Position numbers and translations under genes: made by a program | NCBI GenBank assembly: GCA_904063045.1 | Contig: CAJFCJ010000010.1 | Span: 868,001-932,000, forward strand | DNA from: Dimorphilus gyrociliatus | Lineage: Eukaryota > Annelida > Polychaeta > Dinophilidae | DNA: 64,000 nt | Direction: 5' to 3' | Notes under the pieces: generated by a model | What the model saw: the letters and a program-made list of their open reading frames with translations, nothing else | Told to the model about the DNA's origin: nothing | Databases searched by the model: none | Shown: piece by piece, positions 38,001 to 48,957 of the stretch | How the letters are laid out: every line of letters begins with the position of its first letter | Position numbering within the stretch: position 1 is the stretch's first letter

Positions 38001-38557
38001 TGTACCATCGGCGGCTTTTCTCTTTTCTTCAATTTCTTTAAAGACGTCGTTGCAGAAAAGTGGAATAATACCCTTATTTTCTCCATAGCCTACAACTGAC
38101 CAACTTTTGCCGCTACCAGTTTGTCCGTAGGCAAATAGCGTTGAATTATATCCTTTCCATGCATTAGCCAATACACCTTTACCCAAATCGTCATAGACTG
38201 TTCTTTGATCGCAAAATTTCTTTCCATTCGGATGAGATTTATCTGGACTATAATAACCATTACCTTCTTCTTTGCAACCGTCATGGGACCAATAGCTATA
38301 GTCGAATACAAACTCTCTAGGTTCGTCACTCGAATCTTCAGGGTTATGGGTCAGGATTGTAGTGGGACCCCTCATATCTACAATTAGACCAGCATTCCTG
38401 GCCCTCTCACGTTTATTGTAAGAACACGCTAAGTTAAGGTTAATTTTTCATCAATTCAACTATATTATCAATAATCAATATAAGATAAGAAAGATAGACT
38501 GAAAAAGGATATGAATGGTCGCACTCTAACAGCAACCTTGACGTTTTCTTCACTCAT
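35026..38557 (-). CDS. KIF28: KIF28-like kinesin-3 motor, ten exons
   Basis: Exons (descending): 38557-38513, 38417-37992, 37896-37791, 37717-37296, 37243-36430, 36365-36217, 36152-36018, 35951-35829, 35771-35475 and 35409-35026. All phases join, giving 966 residues, close to my recollection of about 967 for vertebrate KIF28. N-terminal motor: VAVRVRPF, the KIF28/KLP-6-type [11 protein letters not shown]-loop GQTGSGKS (113-120), switch I NATSSRAH, switch II VDLAGSE. A neck and Glu/Lys-rich coiled coil follow, then an FHA domain at about 470-560 ([12 protein letters not shown]...LNKHAIIR). Next come a kinesin-3 stalk segment ([22 protein letters not shown]), a C2-like region ([20 protein letters not shown]) and a Lys-rich helical tail. 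It is a plus-end microtubule motor, probably carrying membrane cargo in neurons or cilia. Intron 1 is U12-type AT-AC; the others are GT-AG. An ATTAAA poly(A) signal candidate is at 34897-34902 on the minus strand. Confidence 0.93.
38418..38512 (-). other. U12-type AT-AC intron of the KIF28-like gene
   Basis: Reading the minus strand, exon 1 ends ...GTGCGACCATTC and the 95-nt intron starts ATATCCTTTTT, the U12 5' splice-site consensus. Near its end it has AACCTTAAC (38441-38433), the U12 branch-site consensus. It ends ...TTCTTAC, and exon 2 starts AATAAACGTGAG. The branch A is about 16 nt from the junction, as usual for this class. The join gives [14 protein letters not shown], the expected kinesin sequence; no GT-AG alternative does so. 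Confidence 0.92.
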
Positions 38558-40206
38558 CTTTCAAACTATCTATCCTGAAGCTTCATAAACGCAAATGCAG
38601 TAAAAGTAAAGGAGTTGTTTTGTTTCAGGCGGTTTATTTGTAGCCCGGAGACGGCGCGTTACCAAAACAAAGAATGGTGCAGTTCAATTCTCATTCATAT
38701 TTCTAATACAGAAATTACTACATTATAATTTACGAATTAATAATGATATTCCATTCATAATTAACTAACTAATTTTAATCACATAATTTTTTTTTAAAAA
38801 AACAACAAATAAATCTATTATCCTATTTATACATCTACTACAGTTTGTATTTCTATAAATAGCTTTTTTTCCATTTTCGCACAATAATTTATTAAAATCA
38901 TTGTTTTTGCTTTCTCTATTTCAACTATAAACTATATCCTGTGCCTACGAGAGGAAATTTTTTTAGTTATTTATAGAAAGTAGTAAGGCCTATTTCATCT
39001 CGTCATATTTGAAAACAAACTTAATACAGAGACTATATTTAGATGTTTTACATATTAAGAAAATGGAATATAAACTGCTTATCATAGTTAATTGATATAC
39101 TAAATGCAGCTAACTAACTACAGGACAACACTTTAAAGCAAATAAATAATCAATACTACATCTAAAGCATCGGTCTTAATGTTCAGATTTACTCGATTTC
39201 CTCTTAAGCCTTTTTGAAAGAGATATAATATTTGTAATATAATACGTAAAGTTAAAGTTATGTTTCTTGTTTCGTTGTACAAGGAATTAATAACGTTGTT
39301 AATAATTGCAATTTTATTAAATGCTAAATTATGTACCCCAATTACAAATAGTTCTCTAACTTCGGGAAGAGATTGGCTTTCATTTTTGCTAGTTCACACA
39401 GATTTTGACCTTCAATTATTGTATTACTGTCTTTGAACTGTTTTTGTTAATTATATATCTCTCTGTCAGCCATAAGGCTGAGGTGGGCAGTGCCTTTATT
39501 AATAAGTCTAAAGAGAATATGCCAAGTATAATATATCTGTTTGAAAAAGCCAGAAAACTTATACACCTGAAACAACAGTCTTTTTTTGTTTGGATCAATT
39601 TTTCAGATAAAATAATTTGCAATACCATACGTATTAAATGTTATGTAATACTGAATGAGATTTACTAATGCAAGACTTCTTGCAAAACTAATGAAAATTG
39701 TTATTTGACAAACAATGATACCAGATTGAATGTATATAACAAGGTGTTTGCACATGGCAGTAAGCAAAACTAATTGAACTTCTATGATATGTTAAATATC
39801 ACGTGATCTATTTGAATAAGGTTTGAAGCTACTGGCAGAAGTAAATAATTTAATTAAAGCATTTAAAAATAGAAATATGTGAAAATGTTGACTTGTTGAA
39901 TCTATTACAGAATCCTCATGTTACGTCACGCTAGGTAACTGATATCTCCGACGAGCCTAAGTTAAATTCTGATGCAATTTCTCAGGATTGAGTAGAATAA
40001 AGGGAAATAAGCTACACCTGTTTATTAAGTTCAAAGTTCAAATGAAATAAAGTAAATATTTTAAATAAGAAAACATAAGTTAATAAGAAGGTTAATAAGG
40101 TTAATCAGCAAAAAGAAAAGACAAGAAAAAGTAAAACTAAGCTGGCACATCTTTAATGCATGAAAAAGGGAATGTATGATTATTTCTGTAGATAATAAAG
40201 ATAACA
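38558..40206. other. intergenic region, KIF28 to GluN2
   Basis: AT-rich. It should hold the kinesin promoter and 5' UTR on the right of that gene and the 3' UTR of the glutamate receptor. An open frame at 39405-39668 has no recognisable features. No other gene seen. Confidence 0.6.
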
Positions 40207-41446
40207 TTACACAAGAGTTTGTACTTCGCTCCGGGTAGTTGATTCTCTTCCTGTATAAATATCTGATAAGGTCATGATCACTTGGTTGCTGTCAAGTTCA
40301 TTTGAATCTGAGCTATCGTAAAATACTGATGATTCTTCATAAATTTCATATTCTTCAATGATTTTTGGTCCATTGTATTCCATATAATTCTCTTTAGCGG
40401 CTCGTGGGCACGAAGCTGAAGAACTGTTGAAAATCATGATTTTACAATGATAATAGGACTTGAGAAGAAATGTAAATTACCTTAAATCTCTTTTCAATGT
40501 AGTATTTTCATTTGTTAATTTATCTATTTGATGTTGCAATTTCTTCTTTTTTAACTCACAGAAAGAGCTTGTACATTTAGCATTACTCTGATCTTTAATG
40601 GCTGACATAACTGTTTCGTCTAAAGCCGAGGATTTACCCACAGATAAACTAAATAGATTACTTATTCCACATCTGTCATAGGCACGTATTTTATCAAGAC
40701 AAAATCTAAATAGCATGTGCTCCAAGAAAAGGATAATTAAGCCTAACAGCATTCCAGCAATTAATAGTAGGAAGGCTGATGTAAAATTTGGTACTCCTAA
40801 CTCGGCTGAAGATTCCTCTCCACCTTCAGCTGCTGTACAACCGCCTCTTAGCCAATATTCTTGTAGTCTTTCTAATTCTCCTTCTTGCTGGAATTTTAGA
40901 ATATATCTGTCAATGACGGCTTTCCATGGAGACTTTTTTGGAAAGCCCATTCCATATCCAGTCATGGCATACCACGCTCCCACAGTTTTTAGTTTGCAAT
41001 CATCATCTTTTGAGGCTATATATTCCAAGACCGTTGCGTCGTAAATAAAGGCGTTAATTGATCCGTCTTTAACAGCTTCTACGCCAAGTTTTACTGTAGA
41101 TTTATTAAACTGTTTCATGTATTCATGCATTTGTGGAAAATTGTGCTTTAAATTGGTTTCTGTACTTCCATCGGGTACTGTACCAAACTTGAACGGTGGT
41201 TTTAATTGTTTAGCATTGATCAATCTCCAATCTTGAATTCCACTCAACTTTTCATAATGATCTTTTGTTATCATGAAAGCTGCAAGGTTAGCTGTGTAAC
41301 TGGCCGTAAAGACCATAGCGAAGAGAGCCCATATACTGCCGATAAATTTACTAGACATTCCTTTTGGGTTATCAACGTTAACAGCTGCCCCGAATAATAT
41401 TGCCCATATAAGCCATAATGCTCTAAATAGTGAGAAACGATGACCT

Positions 41447-41482
<36 letters not shown>

Positions 41483-44104
41483 GAATGTATAAATTTATAC
41501 ATATGTTTCGTTTACTTGGTCAATAGTTATTAGTACTATGTTAAAAAATTTAACGAAGTTATTTAACCTTTTAGTACTCCTGATCCCCTATCTAAGCCAT
41601 ATGGAGATAACCATTCAAAAAGAAATACTGCAACACCAGAAGCATTGACGCAAAATGCCAATATGATACACCAGGAGTACATGTCATACGGCTTTAGGAA
41701 AGCGGTTGGAGAAATCACTCCTTCTTGAACTCTAACAATAATTGAAATGCCAGTTTCTAAAAAAGGAACACTAAAATCAATAGCCGCTGCTCTTTCCGGG
41801 TTAATCTTTAAGGAAGTTACCACCATATCAGCTTCTTTGTCTAGGATATCTTTTATCAGTCCATTCCACTCGCCCCTGTCAGTATTGTAAGCTCCCCATT
41901 TTCCATCTCTTACTTGAAATAGCTCAAAATCGAAATGTAGTTCCTTCGAGAGTTTTAAGAGCAAATCTATACAAAAGCCTGAACAACACTGATAGTGATT
42001 TGGATTTATCGTTTCGGTTGACACGGCCACTTGTTCTTTAGAAGCTATACGGCAAAGTTTTGCATGCGGAAGGCACTTGCCAGTAACATTATTTGGATTT
42101 GAGTATATTACGTATGGGTTCTCCTCTAGAGTTACGATTTTCATACGTTGCCTTTGAGTTTTACTCTCGGGGGGTTTCGTTTTTCCACCAGGAAAGGTAA
42201 CCCTTGTCATCTGTAATTTCTTCAATTTAGAATTCCATGAACCAATTTCCTTCCATGTTTTCTCTGCCCTTTTATGAGACATTCCAAGATTAAGTAGACT
42301 AATCTCAGCATTCGCCAGAGTACCGTCATGGTTCATTTGAAAAGACTCTAAATTGGGTTTAAGAGACCAGCTATTATTTAACATTTCATCGTACATTATC
42401 TGACTATTATTCCAGTTAAAGAGGTTATCATTCCTGTTACATGTGAAATGAGGTCGAAACGTTAGTCTATCTTTAGAGCTGGTTTCGTGAATATTAACCA
42501 CAGCCTTAATCCAGATGGATATGCCTTTCTGAATGTTTTTGATAACCTGTTCTACTTTCCTCTTTGAATTACCATTATTGAAAAACCCTTTCTCGTCTTC
42601 CTTAAATTGAACAGCTGCATTAAAATAAACGAATAATATCAACAGAGAGTAATGATAACGATAGAGAAAGAATGAATTTTTCCATTCAAAATATAGATTC
42701 ATGACAGCTTCCTTACCAAACATTCCCAGAGGAAACAAACTATCCAAACGCTCTTTCATTTTAAATTTTGCCGCCATAGGGGAAATCACACTCTTAGCTG
42801 CTATCCATACGAATTTTTTCTCTGTTAAACCCAGTTGGTTGGCTATTTTAAATATTTCATTTGCTTCGTCCCTAAACGAAGATATACAGAATTAAATATA
42901 CTGAATTTATATAATAAAATGTTAGCTTTTTATTATACCTTGAACAGTAGAGAAAAAGAATGTTTGATGTTTTTTTATCAATTTTTTTCATTTGCAATTC
43001 AATTAATTCTTTATCCTTTGTATAAAATATATGAATAATTTGCTGAATTTTTATATGAAAACTGCAAAAATACAGAAAATAAATAAGAATTATGTAGTAT
43101 TTTATTAATTATAGTTTTTAGTAAACTAACTATTTCATTTCGGTATTTATTTGATATCTGAGACTTTGAACGAATTGTATATATCCTGTTAATTTACTTG
43201 TTATAATTGTTATTGTTGCCCATTTATATTCCAATAAAAAATCTAACATAACATTTACTTGTTGTTCAATCGACGGCATTAATTGTAAAGTCAAGTCTCC
43301 TCTGTTTGCCTAAAATTTTCAAAGAATATGTAGAGAAATTGACTAGAATGACAAAGTTTTTTTTGTTTTCTACATTCAATGGAATTCAATTAAATCGTTT
43401 ATTTTAAGTGTCCCTAAGCCTATATCTCTATTGTACTATTCAAGGAATTATTAATGGAATACAATTTGACAAGAGTTATAAGAATCGATAGATGGCGTTG
43501 GAAGGAAAAAGAAACCGAATTTTCTTTAAAGGATTTAGGTTTTTAAAGAATAAATATACAGAGATATAAAGCCTATTTAAGTATATACAGTACATGTAAA
43601 TGATGTGTAAAATACCTGTATTATTCCTTCATTTTGCCAAATGATTGTTGGTATTTTATGTAATTTAATAAAATGAAGTAATAGTCTAGAATCAACAGAG
43701 TTTTTCTTTTTAAAGTTCCAATGATTATATTCTAAATAGATGAGACTATTTATCTTCAAACGAAGTAATCCAGATTTATTCTTACAAAATAGTTTCCATA
43801 ATTTATTTAAAGAAAGATCTCGAGTATGTCTCATTAGCACAAATTGTAATCTATTACTATCCAATTTCTTTCTGTATTCAATATTAATTTTATTCATAAA
43901 TTTTGTAATTGATGAACAAATTGAATCGAAAGCATTCGACTCAGGACCAGATATAACAATTCCTATAGTTATAATATTTTTCAAAGTTGTATTTCGATAG
44001 CAAACGTGCTTTGTTAGTTTCTTTTGTTGTACAGTTTCGCTTTTAAGCGTATATAAACCTTGAATATAGATTAGCCAGAGGAAACATTTCACCTGCGGAA
44101 GCAT
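40207..44104 (-). CDS. NMDA-type ionotropic glutamate receptor, GluN2-like subunit
   Basis: Exons (descending): 44104-43616, 43309-43131, 43061-42939, 42871-41568, 41444-40481 and 40423-40207; 1091 residues with all phases joining. Order: signal peptide, amino-terminal domain (LQLMPSIEQQV, KKFVWIAAKS), S1 (YQCCSGFCIDLL, RAAAIDFSVPF), M1, re-entrant pore (ILFGAAVNVDNPKG), M3 with intact SYTANLAAF, S2 (FGTVPDGSTETN, AFIYDATVLEY), M4, and a C-terminal tail with a short coiled coil. GSTE and YDA point to glutamate binding, as in GluN2. AVNVDNPKG, AWYAMTGYG and ISNLFSLSVGKS closely follow insect Nmdar2. The pore N-site residue is Gly, and the S1 Thr of SLTIN is Lys. An alternative start is a 6-nt exon encoding Met-Asp at 44206-44201 (donor GTAAGA) joined to 44092, which also gives a good signal peptide. 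Confidence 0.92.
41451..41479. repeat. (AT)n microsatellite in GluN2-like intron
   Basis: This nearly pure AT tract lies just inside the 124-bp intron between exons 41568 and 41444. It sits directly before the 3' splice site on the coding strand. Confidence 0.85.
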
Positions 44105-44482
44105 AAATAAATAAATTATATAATACTGAAGTAATACGTCTATAGATATTTATGTATTTTTAAGAAATTTTAATAAATATTGAAATATTAAATTTCTTAC
44201 GTCCATTTTATTTACTGCTTTTATTCTCCAGTCTCTCCCAGAAGTAGATTTGGGATGTAAGAAGAAAAATGGTAATTTTTAATTCAAATTTCTTCTTTTT
44301 TTATTTGTTGTCGATAAAGCAAACTGCAAACTACTTGTAGAATCAAATTTTCGGTTTGTAATATTTCAGATAGCAATACAACAAATATATATATATTTGT
44401 GTATAGGCGCGCTCACAAACTTGCATAGACAGTTATATAATATACTTGAATACGAAAAAATAAAAGTTTTCTTTCTCCTCCT

Positions 44483-44513
<31 letters not shown>

Positions 44514-45421
44514 TCTCTATTTCTTTCCTTCTCTCTTCTTTTTTTGAACAGTTTTTCTCATCTATACGGACAGCCTATGTGCAATTTTAATATCTATAGT
44601 TTTATTTTTCGTAATATTTCAACAGAAAACAAAGTAATCAACATCTGGTTTAGTTTTATAATTGTCACGTGATTAAGTACCTGTGGTAAATTAAAATTAC
44701 AGAGAAAAATTGTTTTTTTTTTAATCATAAAAGAGGTGAGCAGCTTTTTGAACTATATATAATTTAGACAATTAAAAAGTGAAAGGTATTGTTTTTTCTT
44801 TAATTTTCACAGTCCATCAGAAAATATTTTTTTTTTTGGAATTAAACAATTTGCATCAAAAAGGAAAAACATACTTTGGGTCTTAAGCTATTTATCACAT
44901 TGCATTTCCCCCTTCTCTCTCTCTTTCCTTGAATATAGGACTAACGTTTTATTTTTATACATTTTAGCTCTTCTTCTGGTTCTGTCATATTGTAGGTAAT
45001 TAAGAGCCACGTCTAAAAGTCAAACTTCCCGTGTTAGCTGCTTTTATGTTAAATAATCGTCTTGTTAAAAGCATTCTTTAGTGGACTATAATTTTAATAG
45101 GTTTAAAATAAATCTCCTAAATATTCAAAGATTTAATTAGTAATGTTAATAAAACCGGTTGCTAAAGGTTACTAAACAACCCTTTTGATTAAAGTAATTT
45201 TCCTCCTTATCTATAATTGTTCACATTGTAAGAAATTACAATATCGTCTCTGTATGGAATATACAGCACTTGTGTATATTATTGAATGTATTCAGAGAGT
45301 TAGATGGATAGATAGATAGATGCTTTTAAGAGAGCAAAACACAACGTAAAAGCCCAGACGTATGAACTATTCAACATATAAATTAATCATAAACAGTATA
45401 TATGTATATATACAGTATATT
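44105..45421. other. intergenic region, GluN2 to DEG/ENaC
   Basis: AT-rich with (CT)n at 44483-44509 and a short GATA run near 45306-45321. It includes the possible tiny first exon of the receptor gene at 44201-44206 (minus). No other gene seen. Confidence 0.6.
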
Positions 45422-47431
45422 TTAAACATTTGCCGAATATTGCATTCGTCCTGCGTTTTTTATTAGGGAAAATAACATAGATAGAACCTCGCCTAGAGTT
45501 ATTACACTCATTCCTATCCATAAACCAGCTTGACCTCCTATATCAGAAACTAATTGGTTAATTGAATAATCAGGTGATTCCTCTGTTTTCATGACGTTGC
45601 TATCGGCAACATATACATTTAATCTTAAAAATTCTTTCATAATCTTCTGACGTTCTTCATAAGGAATTTTATCTTTAAAGTTTACAAACTTTTTCGAAGG
45701 CACCGTAAAGTTTTCCATTAAAAATATTTCAATAAAGGTCGAGTCACTCTCGTATCCAGGAGTAGGCCATCTTGATAAAGAATAGGATACGTCGTAAGTG
45801 GTCTCATCACAAGCCGGATGGCAGCCACACTCTGTGAAAATTTTTGTCGAGTTTGTCAGAATCATTGTCTGTACTCTCCGCGCGCATTTTATTCTCTTGT
45901 AGGCTTTCAGCATAATATCTAAGCAATTTGGAGATGCTTCAATTGTACAATGGGGCGGAAAGGGATCATCCTCCCTGCATAATTTTGCCGAAACATTTGG
46001 TAACGCAGGGAAACCAGAATCAAGACATTTGCACTCTTGTAAAATCCAACTTTGCACGCAAGTCTTTTGACATTCAATCACGCGATATTTTTTATTACTC
46101 TCCGGATAGAATGGGTTCACATCTGTGCATAGGCCATGCGGTCGCCCGATACGAATATTTCTTCTAGCTCTGATTGCTAAAGATGCACTATAACCAGGAG
46201 GAACGTCGCATCCCTCTGTAAATGGGAACGGAGTGGTATTTTTAGGATGAATGACCACTCGTACACCATTAGAGGCTGAAACAGGACTTCTGCTTTGCTG
46301 AAGACCCGGTATAACTCGAATTTCGTTATTCTTTTCCGTTAGACCAGATCCGCTTAAAATAATAGCTAACCAGCCATTCTCAACACCTTCCGCTAGAGTT
46401 TGAGATGTAGACGAAAGGGGTCCATTATAAGTAAAGCATCTAGATAGATAAATCGAATAAAAGAAAGCATATCTATAGATAAACATACAATTAAAAGAAT
46501 TCTACCTAGATGATTATATTCTTATATATACTTTTTCTATATAATTAACCGGAGTGAATACAACTGAATTATTAGTAACCTTAATTAAAACATTTATTCT
46601 TCTCGTACAAAACTGACATCGTGTCAATAAATAACAAGGAATTGAGGGAAAATTTCCCAGAAGGATATAAAATAAACAGCTCTTTTTTTTTTGACAGTTT
46701 ATTGTCATTAATTTTTTTTAGTTTTATTTCATTTCTATTTTCCTTTATTTAAAAAATATGACAGATTGCTGTTCCTTTTTCTATCTTTTCTTAGAAAATA
46801 ATAATGAATGATAAATTACTTTTTCATTCTTCTATTACCTGTAATAGTAGGGATCGAAAAATGATGAATATTCATCTTTTTCGCATTTCTTACCAGACAT
46901 CCAACTTGCAACGAAAAATTGATGAAATTTCACATTTGCAGTCTTAATCACTGATTCTTTTATATTGGCCGAATAGGTTGTTCTAGAGAATATTTCTTGG
47001 AAAACATCTGGGTATTTCTCCTGATAAGGATTGAATAATTTAGCATAAACTGCTGTTTTCTTCAGATAAGCCTTAATAAATTGATTATCGTGATCTTCCA
47101 CTTGTTCATGAAGGGATTTATTTGATTTAAACACAGAGTTTAAAGTGTTTAATATATCAATCTCCAAATGTCGCATATTGCAAACAGTTATAGATGGAAA
47201 TTCGACTTGTAAAGGCAATACTTCAACAGTTACCTTTTTGGGATATGACAAAAACCTTATTAATAATTCAATTATTTGCCACGAAAACATTCCAGACGCA
47301 GACAGAAAAACTGTTATCCAAAATAATCTTTCGATAACTGATCTAGTTCGAATAGCTCTTGCCAAACCCGGTAAACTAATTGTATCCGCATAATTCTTTA
47401 GATTTTTTGAACGTGATCGCTGAACGGGCAT
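45422..47431 (-). CDS. DEG/ENaC cation channel, copy A
   Basis: Two exons, 47431-46839 and 46439-45422 (phase 2, AG|GTAATA donor), give 536 residues. A short cytoplasmic N-terminus is followed by TM1 (LFWITVFLSASGMFSWQIIELL) and the post-TM1 motif FPSITVCN. A large cysteine-rich extracellular domain comes next (CTDVNPF, CQKTCVQSWILQECKC, CGCHPACDETTYDVSYSLSRWP). The pre-pore NVMKTEESPDYSINQLVSDIGGQAG leads to TM2, whose GMS is the GxS selectivity filter. It forms trimeric sodium-preferring channels gated by peptides, protons, bile acids or mechanical force in different relatives. The ligand cannot be assigned here. The gating-motif His-Gly before TM1 reads Pro-Gly (ISLPGLARAI). Tandem paralogue of the gene at 48958-50899. 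Confidence 0.93.
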
Positions 47432-48957
47432 CTTCTGTATGATTAGTGCGAAAAGTGAATATATATCGCACTCGTCAGAAATTTCCAGCTAAAATCTCCT
47501 CAGGTAAAATATTTTCTTTATTAGACATGAAACCTTCCGAGAGAAATTTTATGCTAAACATATTTCCTATTTTCTTATTTAATCTCTTTAAGTATCTCTT
47601 TCTTTATTCTTGTCTTGAAATGATATATCAATTATTAAAAACTACCTCCTTAGTTCACTCTAACTTTTTATACGTGTAGTTTATAATCAGTTTTATTAAG
47701 GAGTCAGTATCCTCTCGGAAAAAGCTTGACTTCTATCTTTCGGAAAACCAACCACAGTTCATTGCGCCACCTTTAAGCTTTTACCTAGGAGAGATCAAAT
47801 GAAAATGCCAAAATAGAGAAACATATTTCCGAGGGAATAGCTAAAGTAGACTAAACTAGATATTATTTCCGCCATTTTCTTTTACTTTTCATTATTATTT
47901 ATAAAAGAATTTCCTCTTGTTTTCTATAAAAATTAATAAAATAACCTTTTCCCCCGCAATTTTCAACTCGAGTACCTTTTAACGCGTTCCTATGAATTCT
48001 TGTCAATTATGCGGACAAATTATGATGGACTTTTTACTTTTTATAAAACATTACAAGGCATTTAATTGATATTTGATACATTAAGATTCCGCAGTTATCA
48101 ATAATCTTGTTATTAATAACTTAAATAATACGATGTGCAACTGATCAACTATTTCTTAATCTTTTAATAAGGATTGATAATTATTAGAAAGCCTAATGTT
48201 TAAAATAAAGTATATATATACTGTATATATTTCTTTGTTTAATAGATATACTTAAATTATTTATTATTATATCATTTAGAAAATTTCTCTCCTCTCTGCC
48301 TATTTATCAGTGACTCCCTCTACATTGCCATCATATCCCAACAGCTTTTTGTCATGGAAAGAGTCAGCCTATTTTTATCATTTTTAATAAAAAATTACAA
48401 TATAATATACAGTGCATATATACATGTGTGTCTAAAGAGCCAGAGAGGGAGAGAGAGAGAGAGGGAGAGAGAGGGCGGGAGACAGAAGCAGACACACAAA
48501 CATCAGATAAAGCAGGAAACATCTGTGATGTTATAATAATACTTTAGACAGATCCCTTATTTTATTTATAAAATACTGATGTTGTAATCAAAACTGCAAT
48601 CAAAAAACATCAAATTGTCAAAAGAATAATTATAATTTATTTCATGTGTAATATAATATTTTTATTTATTCCTTAATTCCTCTTTTTCTCTCTTTTTTAA
48701 TCTGTAATTCTTTCATCTATCTTGTGAGTCTTGGCTTGTTTTTTTCCTTACCTAAATATTGGATAATTCTAAAAAATGTAATAAATTTCTCATATACTGT
48801 ATATTTCAATTCTTGAGGATAATTGTATTGCACTTAATATAATATAAAATTTTCCAGTAGGATAAATCAACAAAAAAACATAAAAACACACATTTCTCAT
48901 TGTATTTTAACGTTTCATAATGAAGAAATTTAATGAGAATAATGATAAGATCATTTT
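47432..48957. other. intergenic region between DEG/ENaC copies
   Basis: AT-rich, with (GA)n at 48441-48474 and GCGCCACCT at about 47764. It should hold the copy A promoter and the copy B 3' UTR. No gene seen. Confidence 0.6.

Noticed and set aside
38418-38520. GT-AG alternatives for the first kinesin intron (for example donor GTCTATC with acceptor TTAG)
   Set aside because: They insert non-homologous residues into the invariant VRVRPF-NKRE region; the AT-AC junction restores the expected protein exactly.
39405-39668. 88-codon plus-strand open frame between the kinesin and receptor genes
   Set aside because: AT-driven composition, no domain, signal or splice context; it lies where the receptor 3' UTR is expected on the other strand.
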